DNA of 64,000 nucleotides from Bacillus sp. 103mf (GCF_900116295.1 NZ_FPAF01000012.1:47869-111868); one strand, 5' to 3'; positions 17,314 to 27,607 are shown, counted from the stretch's first letter. Notes: generated by a model from the letters alone, not told the origin. Numbers and translations are program-made.

Positions 17314-18558
17314 TTTTTGTTCCATCTCCTCTTGTTTATTCTCATTATGATTAGGAAGTGGAAAAAGATTACCAATCATTGCAGCTCCAATCATTGGTAA
17401 CAATAAATTAATTGGGAAGAACATAAGTAATAATAATGTAATAGCGATTGGTTTTCGTACTGCATAGCTTGAAATGGCTGTTGTCACAATAGCTACAGAA
17501 GCAACTGGGTCTAACGGTATGACAGTAGCCACAGCATATCCAATACTTGCACCAGCAAATATAATCGGAAAAATATGTCCACCACGCCAACCTGTACTTA
17601 AACAGACTGCCGTTACACATAATTTTAAAACTCCTGAAAGAAGCAGCATCCAAAATGATAATGCTGTCCATTCATGGACTAAGTCTTTTAATTGATGTTC
17701 TCCTGAAAACATTGTATAGGGTAGTAAAGTTCCAGCAATCCCTAAAAGAATGCCACCTATAATTCCCAATATGACTTTATATTCTTGAAAAGGATGAACG
17801 ATTTTTTCAAATATATATTCTATCTTGAAATAAAAATAGCCTACGCCAGCTCCTATACAAATCAGAGGTAAAAAGGCAATCCATTCCTGAAGTGAAAAAG
17901 ACCCTTTCCCAAAATCAACAATAAAAGATCCTCGATTATCAAACTTACTAAGTAATAAATAAACAGAAAAACCAGCAAAAGTAGTAGCGAGATATACAAT
18001 AGTTTTTTTTCCTTTGGAAATTTCGTCAATTGGTTTATTCTCATTTTCACTCGGAGCTAAATAACCGAATAATGGCGCATTAAAAATAACACTTAAAGTA
18101 GCACCAATTCCAATTTCAGTTAATCCCTTCATTCCTTTTAAAGCGAAATGAAAACGATCTCCAACCCAAGTACAAAGTCCACCGATAATTCCAACAAGTG
18201 CTGCTTCCGGTCCTAAGCTTGCACCAAATATTAAAACAATAATAGCTGTTAACGTAGATTTATGTACAAAATTATACTCAATTCTACCTGTTTTTTTATA
18301 TTCGCCCATTACTTCTGGCATTAAACGCGGGTATGTACCGAAGTATTTCTGTGACAGTCCGACAAGAACACCGCCAATCATTGTTATACAAATTGTATAA
18401 TAAGGTGGTAATGAAAATTCTTTGGGTAAATATCCCCAAATAAAGTGAATTCCAGCATTTGTGGTAACTAAAAATAACCAGACTGTAGCACCAACTATAG
18501 AACCTAGAAACATACCGTACATGATAAGTAAAGAATGCATGCCTCTTCTAATAGTCAT
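17311..18558 (-). CDS. ClC-type chloride channel/transporter
   Basis: 415 residues, about 10-12 membrane segments. The helix-F region FGASLGPEAALVGIIGG (112-128) carries the gating glutamate Glu118, and a GWRGGHIFPIIFAG segment lies in the second half. ClC proteins conduct chloride or exchange it for protons; Glu118 is the external gate in both. AGGAGGCAT precedes the ATG. The protein ends soon after the last helix with a short K/E-rich tail and no CBS domains. It stands alone on the minus strand. Physiological role is unknown. Confidence 0.85.
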   Translation of the reverse strand: MTIRRGMHSLLIMYGMFLGSIVGATVWLFLVTTNAGIHFIWGYLPKEFSLPPYYTICITMIGGVLVGLSQKYFGTYPRLMPEVMGEYKKTGRIEYNFVHKSTLTAIIVLIFGASLGPEAALVGIIGGLCTWVGDRFHFALKGMKGLTEIGIGATLSVIFNAPLFGYLAPSENENKPIDEISKGKKTIVYLATTFAGFSVYLLLSKFDNRGSFIVDFGKGSFSLQEWIAFLPLICIGAGVGYFYFKIEYIFEKIVHPFQEYKVILGIIGGILLGIAGTLLPYTMFSGEHQLKDLVHEWTALSFWMLLLSGVLKLCVTAVCLSTGWRGGHIFPIIFAGASIGYAVATVIPLDPVASVAIVTTAISSYAVRKPIAITLLLLMFFPINLLLPMIGAAMIGNLFPLPNHNENKQEEMEQK

Positions 18559-19004
18559 TTTTATGCCTCCTTTATGTTACATTCTTGTTATGAAAAATTT
18601 AGAGATTCTGATACGAGAATAATTATGCTTATATATGTTATGACAGCTCTTTTTTACATTTTTGTAAAAAGACTTACTGAAGAGTAATTTATATAAAAGA
18701 TAGAGAATTACTTATAGTGTTTAATATTAAAGGATTTATATGAATTTTATTTGAAATTCAAATGAAAAATGTGCAGGAGTGCAGCAACATAGTTATTAAG
18801 TTAGGTTTTTAATCCCCATAAAGAAAAAATATCACTTTATAATAAGTGATGTGGCAACATTTGTATAAGTAGCGTTGTGAAAAATAGCATTTTCAAGGTT
18901 ACCTTAATGAATTAAATATAACTCTTTCATTTTACATAGTAAGTAAGGTTTTTTAAATGTATTTTTGGTCTTTAAATAGAACATTTCCTGTATTTTTTCA
19001 AATT
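18559..19004. other. AT-rich intergenic stretch without a recognisable gene
   Basis: It contains a TTTTTACA/TGTAAAAA hairpin near 18652-18672 and a perfect ATCACTT-N6-AAGTGAT inverted repeat at 18831-18850, neither followed by a T run. No coding frame with a ribosome-binding site was seen. The ClC promoter should lie at its left end. Confidence 0.4.
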
Positions 19005-19290
19005 TATCCCGCTATTTGTGGGCAGTAAGACCTCCACCTCAAGATTCAGAGAGAAAGTATTGTCCAGTTCCAGTGGCTAGAATATTCGGTGGCTTCGCTT
19101 CTTCCTACGAGGTAAAATACACCTCTACGTCAGAAGCTCCATCCCCCTCACATTCTGGACGAGCCACTTCTACTTTTCTAAAGAAGATAGGCGGGGAAGT
19201 CAAAGGCCTGATTGGGCGGTTTTTTTAATCAGTAAGGAATGAAAAATCCCCCACTTCAAGAGGCATTGGCCGATAAGTGGGGGTAGTTCA
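19005..19290 (-). repeat. Composite repeat: family 2 element interrupted by a family 3 element
   Basis: Outer sequences are family 2 (TTATCCCGCTATTTGTGGGC at the left, a CCCCCACTT/AAGTGGGGG hairpin at 19248-19283 and GTAGTTCAA at the right). Roughly 19045-19190 is a family 3 repeat in inverse orientation (CAGTGGCTAGAATATTCGG, GTGGCTTCGCTTC, CATCCCCCTCACATTCTGG). The family 2 hairpin can also terminate the maoC-like gene. Confidence 0.7.
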
Positions 19291-19292
19291 AA

Positions 19293-19664
19293 TTATTGAC
19301 GAATAATCCCTTGGAAGGATCCTTCCAACACTTTTTTACCATTTTGATTAAAGCATTCTGCCTTTGAAACAGCAATTATTCGATCTGCTTGTTTTTCATG
19401 ATGAATAAGTGTGACTTCACATCGAACAGTATCTCCGGTAAAGACTGGGCGTAAGAAAGTAAGCTCCACATCTCTTGCAATAAAATTTAAATCGCCGCCA
19501 ATTTTTGTAGGTAATGTTGCAACGAGTAATCCTTGTACCATTACGCGTCCATGTTCATCTGGAACAACATGATGTTCACCAGCATCACCAGAAATTTTAC
19601 TAAATAGCTCTACATCCTCTCTCGTAAATGATTTTTCAAAAGTTAAAATTTCTCCGACTTTCAT
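19293..19664 (-). CDS. MaoC-like hotdog dehydratase/hydratase domain protein
   Basis: 123 residues, a single hotdog domain. The hydratase-2 motif is visible as FSKISGDAGEHHV (residues about 21-33), with Asp and His spaced as the catalytic pair of (R)-specific enoyl-CoA hydratases. It may hydrate trans-2-enoyl-CoA or act on another acyl thioester. GGAGGCGAT precedes the ATG. It stands alone, divergent from the metY operon. The substrate is unknown. Confidence 0.78.
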   Translation of the reverse strand: MKVGEILTFEKSFTREDVELFSKISGDAGEHHVVPDEHGRVMVQGLLVATLPTKIGGDLNFIARDVELTFLRPVFTGDTVRCEVTLIHHEKQADRIIAVSKAECFNQNGKKVLEGSFQGIIRQ

Positions 19665-19788
19665 GTAGCTATCGCCTCCTATTGGTTTATGAATGAGTTA
19701 TCATTCATACTTTTAATTTTACAGAATATTCTTTATTTGGTAAAGTTCAGCGGTAGAGGGAATGAAATAGTTAATGAAATACTTTAGA

Positions 19789-19835
19789 AATATTCAGAAA
19801 AATATATTGACATGAGGAAATAGTTTCTATAAAAT
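19789..19835 (+). promoter_or_regulatory. metY promoter with adjacent CodY-like box
   Basis: TTGACA (19807-19812), a 17-nt spacer and TAAAAT (19830-19835) form a good sigma-A promoter. AATATTCAGAAAAAT (19789-19803) matches the CodY box AATTTTCAGAAAATT at 13 of 15 positions and ends 4 nt before the -35. Confidence 0.65.
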
Positions 19836-19853
19836 CATCGGTAATTGCATAAG

Positions 19854-20024
19854 TCTTATCAAGAATAGGTGGAGGGAACGGGCCCTATGAAACCTTGGCA
19901 ACAGCCGTAAATCGGAATTGTGCCAAATCCTGCAGGTATTTCCTGAAAGATAAGAAAGGCTACATGGCGAGCGTTTATCTAAGCTGCTTCTTTCTTATTT
20001 AGGAAAGAAGCAGTTTTTTATTTT
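19854..20024 (+). promoter_or_regulatory. SAM-I (S-box) riboswitch with terminator
   Basis: The P1 stem is TCTTATC (19854-19860) with GATAAGA (19949-19955). The conserved core GGTGGAGGGAACGGGCCC, TGAAACCTTGGCAACA and the GTGCCAAATCC block are all present. An intrinsic terminator AGCTGCTTCTTTC/GAAAGAAGCAG plus T run spans 19981-20024. High S-adenosylmethionine should favour termination before metY. Confidence 0.96.
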
Positions 20025-20048
20025 ATATAAAAGAAAGGGGTTTGGGAA

Positions 20049-21341
20049 ATGGGAGAATCATGGGGAAAAGGAACGATTTGCGTGCAAGGTGGCTATACGC
20101 CGAAAAATGGTGAACCGCGTGTTTTGCCGCTTTATCAAAGTACGACGTATAAATACGACACTTCTGACGATTTAGCGGCTCTCTTTAATTTGGAGGCAGA
20201 AGGATATATTTATACGCGTATCGGCAACCCGACACTTGCGGCATTTGAGCAGAAGTTGACAGAGTTAGAGGGCGGTGTTGGTGCGGTTGCAACCGCATCA
20301 GGGCAAGCTGCGATTATGCTAGCGGTATTAAATATTTGTAACAGCGGCGATCATTTGCTCTGCTCATCAACAGTATATGGTGGTACATTTAATTTATTTG
20401 CAGTTAGTCTTAAGAAGCTTGGGATTGAGGTTACGTTCTTTAATCCAAACTTATCTGCTGATGAAATTGTTGCCCTCGCAAATGAGAAAACAAAGCTTGT
20501 GTATGCGGAATCGCTTGGAAATCCTGCGATGAATGTACTGAATTTTAAAGAGTTTTCTGATGCGGCAAAAGAGCTTGGAATACCGTTTATTGTGGATAAT
20601 ACGTTAGCGACACCGTATTTATGTCATGCATTTGAACATGGTGCAAACATTGTTGTTCATTCTACAACGAAATATATTGATGGTCATGCAAGCTCACTTG
20701 GCGGCATTGTCATTGATGGAGGAAATTTCGATTGGAGTAAATTTCCTGAATTTGTTGAACCAGATCCGAGCTATCATGGTGTGAGCTATGTGAAAAAGTT
20801 CGGGCAAGCAGCATACATTGTGAAAGCTCGTGTACAGTTATTAAGAGACTATGGAAATTGTATGAGCCCATTCAATGCGTACATGAGCAATATTGGCTTA
20901 GAAACGTTGCATCTTCGTATGGAGCGTCATAGTCACAATGCATTAGCTGTTGCACAGTGGTTATCGCAGCATGAGCGCGTTGATTGGGTCAATTATCCTG
21001 GACTTCAAAATAATGAAAATTATGCATTGGCGCAAAAATATTTACCGAAAGGTGCGAGTGGTGTTTTGACATTTGGAGTAAAAGGAGGTCTTGAATCTGC
21101 TAAACAGTTTATTAAAGATGTGAAGCTTGCCACATTGGTGACGCATGTTGCAGATGTAAGAACTTGTGTCATTCACCCTGCAAGCACAACGCATCGTCAG
21201 CTTACAGAAGAGCAGCAGTGTTTAGCAGGTGTAACGCCTGATTTAATTCGATTATCGGTTGGTATTGAAGATGCGGCGGATATTATTGCTGATTTAAAAG
21301 CAGCACTTTCTGGAGGAAAACAGTATGCCGATCATCATTGA
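20049..21341 (+). CDS. metY: O-acetylhomoserine sulfhydrylase
   Basis: 430 residues, Cys/Met-metabolism PLP enzyme. The PLP Schiff-base lysine is Lys208 in [22 protein letters not shown] and ATASGQAAI contribute cofactor binding. The length of ~430 and the insertion pattern fit MetY rather than the ~380-residue cystathionine enzymes. It converts O-acetylhomoserine and sulfide to homocysteine. Transcription is gated by the SAM riboswitch directly upstream. The ATG follows AAAGGGG, and its 3' end overlaps metA by 17 nt, so both form one operon. Confidence 0.93.
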   Translation: MGESWGKGTICVQGGYTPKNGEPRVLPLYQSTTYKYDTSDDLAALFNLEAEGYIYTRIGNPTLAAFEQKLTELEGGVGAVATASGQAAIMLAVLNICNSGDHLLCSSTVYGGTFNLFAVSLKKLGIEVTFFNPNLSADEIVALANEKTKLVYAESLGNPAMNVLNFKEFSDAAKELGIPFIVDNTLATPYLCHAFEHGANIVVHSTTKYIDGHASSLGGIVIDGGNFDWSKFPEFVEPDPSYHGVSYVKKFGQAAYIVKARVQLLRDYGNCMSPFNAYMSNIGLETLHLRMERHSHNALAVAQWLSQHERVDWVNYPGLQNNENYALAQKYLPKGASGVLTFGVKGGLESAKQFIKDVKLATLVTHVADVRTCVIHPASTTHRQLTEEQQCLAGVTPDLIRLSVGIEDAADIIADLKAALSGGKQYADHH

Positions 21342-22230
21342 TAAAGATTTACCAACTCGTAAAGTATTACAAAATGAAAATATTTTTGTGATGACGAAAG
21401 AGCGAGCAGAAACGCAAGATATTCGTGCCTTGAAGATTGCTATTTTAAATTTAATGCCAACAAAACAAGAAACAGAAACGCATTTGCTTCGTTTAATTGG
21501 AAATACACCGCTTCAACTCGATGTCCATTTACTTCATATGGGGTCCCATACATCAAGAAATGTAACTCAGGAGCATTTAACAAGCTTTTATAAGACATTT
21601 CATGATATTGAAGGAGAAAAATTTGACGGGCTCATCATTACGGGTGCTCCGGTTGAAACACTTCCTTTCGAAGAGATAGATTATTGGGAAGAACTGGAGA
21701 AAATTATGGCTTATTCGAAGACACATGTTACATCAACGCTTCATATTTGCTGGGGGGCACAAGCTGGATTGTATTATCACTACGGCGTTCCGAAATATTT
21801 GCTAGAGCAAAAGATGTTTGGGGTATTTGAGCATGAAGTGCAGCAGGAGCATGTGAAATTATTACGCGGTTTTGATGAAAGCTTTTTTGCACCGCATTCT
21901 CGTTATACAGAAGTCCGTGCATCTGATATTCAAAAAGTAGAGGAGCTTGATTTGTTAGCGACATCTGAAGAAGCCGGTGTGCATATCGTTATGAATAAAG
22001 ATGGAAAGCATATTTTTGTTCTTGGTCATAGTGAATACAGCTGTGAGACATTAAAGCAAGAATACGAGCGTGATCAGCAAAGAGGACTGGATATTCCTAT
22101 TCCCAAAAACTATTTTAAACATGACGATCCTCTAGAAAAACCAGTAGTAAAGTGGCGTAGCCATGGAAATTTACTATTCTCAAATTGGTTGAATTACTAT
22201 GTGTATCAGGAAACCCCGTATATTTTGTAA
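21325..22230 (+). CDS. metA: Homoserine O-acetyltransferase (MetA/HTS fold)
   Basis: 301 residues. Catalytic Cys142 (HICWGAQAG), His235 and Glu237 (LGHSEYS) are in place. Residue 111 is Glu in [11 protein letters not shown]. Published work on Bacillus cereus MetA showed that Glu111 gives acetyl-CoA specificity, whereas Gly there gives succinyl-CoA, so this enzyme should make O-acetylhomoserine despite the family name homoserine O-succinyltransferase. That is the substrate needed by MetY, whose gene overlaps it by 17 nt. GGAGG lies inside the metY end. Confidence 0.94.
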   Translation: MPIIIDKDLPTRKVLQNENIFVMTKERAETQDIRALKIAILNLMPTKQETETHLLRLIGNTPLQLDVHLLHMGSHTSRNVTQEHLTSFYKTFHDIEGEKFDGLIITGAPVETLPFEEIDYWEELEKIMAYSKTHVTSTLHICWGAQAGLYYHYGVPKYLLEQKMFGVFEHEVQQEHVKLLRGFDESFFAPHSRYTEVRASDIQKVEELDLLATSEEAGVHIVMNKDGKHIFVLGHSEYSCETLKQEYERDQQRGLDIPIPKNYFKHDDPLEKPVVKWRSHGNLLFSNWLNYYVYQETPYIL

Positions 22231-22282
22231 AGGAAGATGTGCATAACACTTGGTAACGTTTTCTTTGTAAAGAACAATCTTT

Positions 22283-22335
22283 ATTATTCAGAATGTTCTA
22301 AATACATTGTTTTTTGCGATTTTACCTTATATAAT
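22283..22335 (+). promoter_or_regulatory. hom-thrC-thrB promoter with a weak CodY-like box
   Basis: TTGTTT (22307-22312), a 17-nt spacer and TATAAT (22330-22335) form the promoter. Upstream, ATTATTCAGAATGTT (22283-22297) matches a CodY box at 11 of 15 positions. It overlaps one arm of an AGAACA-N17-TGTTCT inverted repeat (22271-22299). Confidence 0.55.
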
Positions 22336-22373
22336 GGCACCTAAATACAATTTTTAGAGGGGTGGACAGTACT

Positions 22374-23669
22374 ATGAACGAAATTCAAGTCGGCCTATTA
22401 GGTCTTGGAACTGTAGGAAGCGGCGTGGTGCGCATTATTGAAGATCATCAAGATCGTTTAGCGCACCAAATCGGTTGTCCTGTCAAAGTGGCAAAAGTAT
22501 TAGTACAAAATTTAGAAAAAGAACGAGAGGTCCAAGTAACCCCTACATTATTAACGAAAAATCCCAATGAAATTATAAATAATCCAGATGTTGATGTTGT
22601 GATTGAAGTGATGGGCGGTATAGAAGATGCAAAAGCATATATTTTACAATCCCTGCAAAACGGTAAGCACATTGTCACAGCAAATAAAGATTTAATGGCA
22701 CTTCACGGTGCAGAACTTCTTACTGTAGCAAAAGAAAATCAAGCAGATTTGTTTTATGAAGCAAGTGTAGCCGGTGGTATTCCAATTCTACGAAGCATTG
22801 TGGAGGGCCTTTCTTCTGATCGGATTACGAAAATGATGGGCATTGTGAACGGAACAACAAATTTTATTTTGACAAAAATGTCTGACGAAGGGAGAGCGTA
22901 TGACGACGTGTTAAATGAAGCGCAGCAGCTTGGATTTGCAGAAGCAGATCCAACATCGGATGTTGAAGGTTTAGATGCGGCACGAAAGATGACAATCTTA
23001 GCGACACTTGGATTTTCTACGAATGTAGAACTTCATGATGTGAATGTAAAAGGAATTACATCTATTACGGAGGAGGACATTACGTATAGTAAGAGTCTAG
23101 GCTATACAATTAAGTTAATCGGTGTAGCTAAGCGTGATGGTGAAAAATTAGAGGTAACGGTAGAACCAACATTGTTACCAAATACACACCCGCTTGCAGC
23201 TGTTCAAAACGAATATAATGCAGTATATGTATATGGTGAAGCGGTAGGAGAAACAATGTTTTACGGACCAGGTGCGGGAAGTTTGCCAACAGCAACAGCT
23301 GTTGTATCTGATTTAGTAGCGGTTATGAAAAATGTACGCCTTGGTGTAACAGGAAATAGTGCAGTAACCCCGCAATATGAGAAAGTATTAAAAGCAGAAG
23401 ACGAAATTTACGTGAAGAAGTTTCTACGCCTGCATGTAAAGGATGAAGTAGGGGTGTTTGCGAAAATTACATCGCTATTCTCTGAACGCGGCGTAAGCTT
23501 TGAAAAGATTATTCAAATGCCATTACAAAAGAAAGGAGCAGCTGAGATTGTTATTGTTACACACCGTGCATCCCTTGCAGATTATACGTACATTCTAGAA
23601 ACACTAGAGACGTATGAAGAAGTAGATTGTGTGAAAGCAAACTACCGTATTGAAGGAGATGCTCGCTAA
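22374..23669 (+). CDS. hom: Homoserine dehydrogenase
   Basis: 431 residues from ATG 22374, 11 nt after GAGGGG; an in-frame GTG 12 nt earlier falls in the ribosome-binding site. The N-terminal Rossmann motif is [11 protein letters not shown]. The catalytic domain holds [12 protein letters not shown] and [13 protein letters not shown]-terminal ACT domain ([20 protein letters not shown]) suggests feedback control by threonine. It reduces aspartate semialdehyde to homoserine for threonine and methionine. The stop overlaps the thrC start (TAATG). Confidence 0.95.
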   Translation: MNEIQVGLLGLGTVGSGVVRIIEDHQDRLAHQIGCPVKVAKVLVQNLEKEREVQVTPTLLTKNPNEIINNPDVDVVIEVMGGIEDAKAYILQSLQNGKHIVTANKDLMALHGAELLTVAKENQADLFYEASVAGGIPILRSIVEGLSSDRITKMMGIVNGTTNFILTKMSDEGRAYDDVLNEAQQLGFAEADPTSDVEGLDAARKMTILATLGFSTNVELHDVNVKGITSITEEDITYSKSLGYTIKLIGVAKRDGEKLEVTVEPTLLPNTHPLAAVQNEYNAVYVYGEAVGETMFYGPGAGSLPTATAVVSDLVAVMKNVRLGVTGNSAVTPQYEKVLKAEDEIYVKKFLRLHVKDEVGVFAKITSLFSERGVSFEKIIQMPLQKKGAAEIVIVTHRASLADYTYILETLETYEEVDCVKANYRIEGDAR

Positions 23670-24727
23670 TGTGGAACGGATTACTTGCTGCTTATAAAGA
23701 ATACTTACCGATTACTGAGCAAACACCGTCGCTTTCACTATCAGAAGGAAATACACCACTGATTTTATTAGAGAACCTTTCAGAAAAATGGGGTGTTTCT
23801 GTTTACGCGAAAGTAGAAGGTGCAAACCCGACGGGTTCTTTTAAAGATCGCGGGATGGTTATGGCTGTAGCAAAAGCAAAGGAAGCTGGCAGCAAAACGG
23901 TTATTTGCGCTTCAACAGGAAATACATCTGCGTCGGCAGCTGCTTATGCAGCGCGCGCAGGTTTATCTTGCATTGTTATGATTCCAAATGGAAAAATCGC
24001 TTACGGCAAGTTAGCGCAGGCAGTCATGTACGGGGCTGAAATTATTAGTATTGATGGGAACTTTGATCATGCCTTACAGATGGTACGAAAGCTTAGCGAC
24101 GCAGCGCCGATTATCCTAGTGAATTCAGTGAATCCATATCGCATTGAAGGACAAAAAACAGCAGCATTTGAAGTTTGTGATGCACTTGGAAAAGCGCCTG
24201 ATATTTTAGCCATTCCAGTTGGAAATGCGGGGAATATTACAGCGTATTGGAAAGGTTTTATAGAATATAACGATAAGCATGGAACAGGATTACCAGAAAT
24301 GCGAGGTTTCGAAGCGGAAGGATCGGCGGCGATTGTGCGTGGATATAAAATTGAGAAGCCGGAGACAGTTGCTACTGCAATACGTATTGGGAATCCGGCA
24401 AGCTGGGATAAAGCCGTCGCTGCTGCACATGACTCAAATGGGAAAATTGATGAGGTAACAGATGCAGAAATTCTTCAGGCATATGAATGGCTTGCTAAGT
24501 ATGAAGGAATTTTTGCGGAGCCTGCTTCTTGTGCATCGCTTGCTGGAATTTACAAGCAAGTACAAACAGGAGAAATAACAACAGGAAGTAGCATTGTTGC
24601 TGTTTTAACAGGAAATGGTTTAAAGGACCCTAACATTGCAATTGATACGAAAAAAATTCAGCCACTTGTGTTGCCAAATGATGAAAAGAGTGTGTTTGAG
24701 CATATTCAAGGAGCTGTCCTTCGATGA
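23669..24727 (+). CDS. thrC: Threonine synthase
   Basis: 352 residues, fold-type II PLP enzyme. The PLP lysine is Lys59 in [11 protein letters not shown]. The phosphate-binding loop is [13 protein letters not shown] and the glycine-rich cofactor site [14 protein letters not shown]. It converts O-phosphohomoserine to threonine. The start overlaps hom by one base and the end overlaps thrB by 4 (ATGA), a tightly coupled operon. Length is normal for the Bacillus type. Confidence 0.95.
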   Translation: MWNGLLAAYKEYLPITEQTPSLSLSEGNTPLILLENLSEKWGVSVYAKVEGANPTGSFKDRGMVMAVAKAKEAGSKTVICASTGNTSASAAAYAARAGLSCIVMIPNGKIAYGKLAQAVMYGAEIISIDGNFDHALQMVRKLSDAAPIILVNSVNPYRIEGQKTAAFEVCDALGKAPDILAIPVGNAGNITAYWKGFIEYNDKHGTGLPEMRGFEAEGSAAIVRGYKIEKPETVATAIRIGNPASWDKAVAAAHDSNGKIDEVTDAEILQAYEWLAKYEGIFAEPASCASLAGIYKQVQTGEITTGSSIVAVLTGNGLKDPNIAIDTKKIQPLVLPNDEKSVFEHIQGAVLR

Positions 24728-25647
24728 AGGCGGCTCCTATGTTTACAATTCGTGTGCCAGCTAGTACAGCAAATCTTGGGCCAGGCTTTGATTCAATTGG
24801 TCTTGCGGTAAGTAAATATTTAACGGTAGATGTATGTTCACATTCTAGCTGGGAGTGTACGGCAAAAACAACGATTCTTCAAGGGATTCCAAAAGATGAG
24901 AAGAATTTACTCATTCACACAGCGCGCCAGGCAGCTGTTCGTTATAATAAGGAACTTCCTTATTGTCATCTTCATCTAGACAGTGATATTCCATTAGCGC
25001 GCGGACTTGGAAGTAGTGCCTCGGCAATTATTGCGGGGATTGAACTTGCGAATCAGCTTTGTGAATTACGTTTATCTAGAAGAGAAAAGCTATTGATTGC
25101 AACGGAAATCGAAGGACATATCGATAATGTTGGAGCAGCATTATATGGCGGACTTATGATAGGAACATATGATGGAAAAGATATTTCATTTTTGTCACAA
25201 CCTATTTATGATATAGAACTTGTAGCGGTTATTCCTTCATATGAACTAAAAACAGTTCATTCGAGGGACGTGCTTCCGAGGACGTTACAGTATATGGATG
25301 GCATTCGCGGCAGCGGTGTTGCCAATGTACTTGTAGCGGCTTTATGTAAAGAGGACTGGGTGCTTGCGGGTGAAATGATGAAACAGGATATGTTTCATGA
25401 ACCATACCGGAAAGAGCTCGTACCAGAACTGCAAAAGCTTCAAGAATTAGAACATGAAAATTTATATGGTGTTTCTTTAAGCGGCGCTGGGCCAACTGTG
25501 CTTTGTTATGTGAAAAAAGGAAGTGCTGAAGAAGTAAGGGTATGGCTGCAATCGATTTTCAGCCATTGCGTAGTAGAAAAGCTTCAAGTTGTGAACGAAG
25601 GGGTTCATATTATATATGAACAACAAAAGCCCATTGAAAGTATATAA
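24724..25647 (+). CDS. thrB: Homoserine kinase
   Basis: 307 residues, GHMP kinase. [18 protein letters not shown] (11-28) and the ATP-binding loop [13 protein letters not shown] (89-101) are present, with a C-terminal [13 protein letters not shown] motif. It phosphorylates homoserine for ThrC. AAGGAG lies 9 nt before ATG 24724; ATG 24739 is an alternative that would trim five residues. Its last codons form half of a bidirectional terminator shared with the convergent gene. Confidence 0.94.
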   Translation: MKAAPMFTIRVPASTANLGPGFDSIGLAVSKYLTVDVCSHSSWECTAKTTILQGIPKDEKNLLIHTARQAAVRYNKELPYCHLHLDSDIPLARGLGSSASAIIAGIELANQLCELRLSRREKLLIATEIEGHIDNVGAALYGGLMIGTYDGKDISFLSQPIYDIELVAVIPSYELKTVHSRDVLPRTLQYMDGIRGSGVANVLVAALCKEDWVLAGEMMKQDMFHEPYRKELVPELQKLQELEHENLYGVSLSGAGPTVLCYVKKGSAEEVRVWLQSIFSHCVVEKLQVVNEGVHIIYEQQKPIESI

Positions 25648-25661
25648 CTTTCAATGGGCTT
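25627..25661. terminator. Bidirectional terminator inside two convergent gene ends
   Basis: AAGCCCATTGAAAGT (25627-25641) and ACTTTCAATGGGCTT (25647-25661) form a perfect 15-bp stem with loop ATATA. It covers the last codons and stop of thrB and the stop of the opposing membrane protein gene. Confidence 0.85.
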
Positions 25662-26271
25662 CTTGCGTACGACAACTTTGTAATGCTTTTGTACCAACTT
25701 GAATAAATGTTTGAATGAGCCAGCCAGTTGTAAAAGAGAGAATAATGGTGCCGAAATAAATAGGACCATTTAGCATGAAACTAGCAGTTAGAAATAAACA
25801 AGCTAGAGAAATTTCAGTTTTTTGAAAGGACCATTTTGTTTTTTCCGAGATTGTTAATACAAATGCTTCTTGCGGTGCAGTCCCAAGCTGTGATGAAACA
25901 TAGATACCAATACCTGCGCCGACAGATACATTTCCGCATATGAGTGTTATATACTTTGGAAGAGCTCGAATGCCATCCATTATAACTGTAACTGAGCCAA
26001 TCATATCAACAAAAACAGAGATTAGCACCATCGTCACGATTGTCCCAATTGTAATACGCTTTCGATTCATACACAGTACGATAAGAGTAAAAATCAAATT
26101 AATAATAAACATCCAAGAGCCGATGCTTAAACCAAAGTTTTGATATAAAGCAATGAAAAGGGAATCATATGGGCTAAGGCCAAATGAAGTAATGGTTGTC
26201 ATCATATTGATTCCGAGAGAAAGTAATAGTAATCCACCTATGAAAAAGATATGCTCTAATTTTAAGGTCAT
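25651..26271 (-). CDS. YczE/YitT-type integral membrane protein
   Basis: 206 residues with about five to six hydrophobic segments. The segment FGLSPYDSLFIALYQNFGLS and the later LGTAPQEAFVLTIS resemble the YczE/YyaS family, whose repeated G-x-x-P-x-D/E patterns suggest a duplicated transporter-like fold. No function is established. It is monocistronic and convergent with thrB, sharing its terminator. A bcr1-like repeat lies just upstream of its start. Confidence 0.7.
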   Translation of the reverse strand: MTLKLEHIFFIGGLLLLSLGINMMTTITSFGLSPYDSLFIALYQNFGLSIGSWMFIINLIFTLIVLCMNRKRITIGTIVTMVLISVFVDMIGSVTVIMDGIRALPKYITLICGNVSVGAGIGIYVSSQLGTAPQEAFVLTISEKTKWSFQKTEISLACLFLTASFMLNGPIYFGTIILSFTTGWLIQTFIQVGTKALQSCRTQEAH

Positions 26272-26299
26272 AATAAAATATCAATCCTTTCTTATTTAT

Positions 26300-26493
26300 A
26301 TTTACAAGTTAAAAAACGACATAAAAACCCCTTTCTTTTTAGGTGGACGAGAGTATCTGGCTGCGCATAGAAACGGTCAAGGCCTTTTCCTGCCACATGC
26401 AAGGTTTAAAACAAAAGGAGAAAGCAAGTAGCGGTCATGTTATATTCTGCATAGCCGCGACTTATATGTCGAAAATTTAAAATGGATATATAG
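26300..26493 (-). repeat. bcr1-like repeat, copy E
   Basis: A complete inverse copy from ACAAGTTAAAAAACGACATA to AAAATGGATATAT, with CCTGCCACATGCAAGG in the core and CCCCTTTCTTTTTAGG as hairpin half. TTTAT flanks at 26295-26299. It fills most of the gap between two divergent genes. Confidence 0.78.
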
Positions 26494-26589
26494 TCTGCTA
26501 GCACAGGATATAATGTGGAAAGCTTACCAGGTCAAGGGGCATTTCTAAATTTTTTTGTATGCGGTAATATGGGAGAAGGAGGTGTTATG

Positions 26590-27567
26590 ATGTCAAATAT
26601 AAAAAAAATCGCAGAAATGGCAGGGGTTTCGATTTCTACTGTTTCTCGCGTTTTAAATAATCATCCTTATGTAAATGAACAGAAACGAAAAGAGATATTA
26701 GCCATTATTGAAAAGTTAAATTACACGCAAAATTCAAATGCGATTCATTTAGTACGTGGAAGAACCAATGCGATTGGTGTGCTTCTCCCGTTCGTCAATA
26801 ATCAGTATTACAGCGCCATTATAGAAGGTATTTCAAGAGAGGCTGCAAAGCATAATTACAATATGATGCTCTGTCAAACGGGTTATAACACTGATAAAGA
26901 GATAGAAGTTTTGAATATGTTAAAGATGAAAAAATTGGACGGGGTTATTATATGTTCGAAAATAAATGCTTGTGAGGAGATTGAAAAGTACGCAACATTT
27001 GGCCCGGTTGTGACGTGTGAAGATACGATATCCAATACAATTTCTAGTATTCATATTGATCACTACAAAACGTTTGCTTTAGGAATGGAGTATTTAATAG
27101 AAAAGGGACATACACAAATCGGTTACTGCATTGGACGAAGTGATAGTTTTAATAGCCAAAATCGAAAAAGAGCTTACGCAGATGCCTTATCATCTATTTA
27201 CGTTACGCCGCGAGAAGAGTGGCAATTTGTAGACTGTTTTACAGTAGAAGATGGGGCTCGGATTGTTCAATCATTACTTCGTATGAAAGAGCGTTTAACA
27301 GCTCTTCTTGTGTCTTGTAATCATATTGCAGCTGGGATTGTAACAGCTGCTCAAAAAAGCGGTCTTTCCATTCCAGAGGATCTCACAATTATTGGGTGCG
27401 ATGATCAGCAGGTTGCAGAAATATTAGATATTACAACCATTGCTCATTCAAGCGTGGAAGTTGGTGCAGGTGCATTTACAATTTTGCACGACCAAATTAT
27501 GAATAGAGAAGCAGAAGTAAAACGAATTGAGTTATTTGCGAAGTTAACGGAAAGACTGACAACATAA
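26590..27567 (+). CDS. LacI-family transcriptional regulator
   Basis: 325 residues from ATG 26590, 7 nt after AAGGAGG; the adjacent ATG 26587 is also possible. The N-terminal helix-turn-helix reads IKKIAEMAGVSISTVSRVLN, with the hinge helix near residue 50. A periplasmic-binding-like sugar domain follows (TNAIGVLLPFVNNQYYSAII). It should repress sugar-use genes until an effector binds. No sugar gene is adjacent, so the target is unknown. Confidence 0.88.
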   Translation: MSNIKKIAEMAGVSISTVSRVLNNHPYVNEQKRKEILAIIEKLNYTQNSNAIHLVRGRTNAIGVLLPFVNNQYYSAIIEGISREAAKHNYNMMLCQTGYNTDKEIEVLNMLKMKKLDGVIICSKINACEEIEKYATFGPVVTCEDTISNTISSIHIDHYKTFALGMEYLIEKGHTQIGYCIGRSDSFNSQNRKRAYADALSSIYVTPREEWQFVDCFTVEDGARIVQSLLRMKERLTALLVSCNHIAAGIVTAAQKSGLSIPEDLTIIGCDDQQVAEILDITTIAHSSVEVGAGAFTILHDQIMNREAEVKRIELFAKLTERLTT

Positions 27568-27570
27568 ACG

Positions 27571-27607
27571 AAAAGCACAATCTTAATTAAAATGATTGTG
27601 CTTTTGT
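27571..27607 (+). terminator. Terminator of the LacI-family gene
   Basis: AAAAGCACAATC (27571-27582) pairs with GATTGTGCTTTT (27594-27605). Confidence 0.8.

Noticed and set aside
18831-18850. ATCACTT-N6-AAGTGAT as an operator of the ClC gene
   Set aside because: It is nearly 300 bp from the ClC start, in an AT-rich stretch where such repeats can arise by chance; nothing ties it to a promoter.
22271-22299. AGAACA-N17-TGTTCT as a dedicated hom operator
   Set aside because: The 17-nt gap is long and no known regulator with this site is recalled; only the overlapping CodY-like box is noted, at low weight.
26153-26431. Plus-strand open frame across the yczE-like gene start and repeat copy E
   Set aside because: It is antisense to a convincing membrane protein and ends in repeat sequence.
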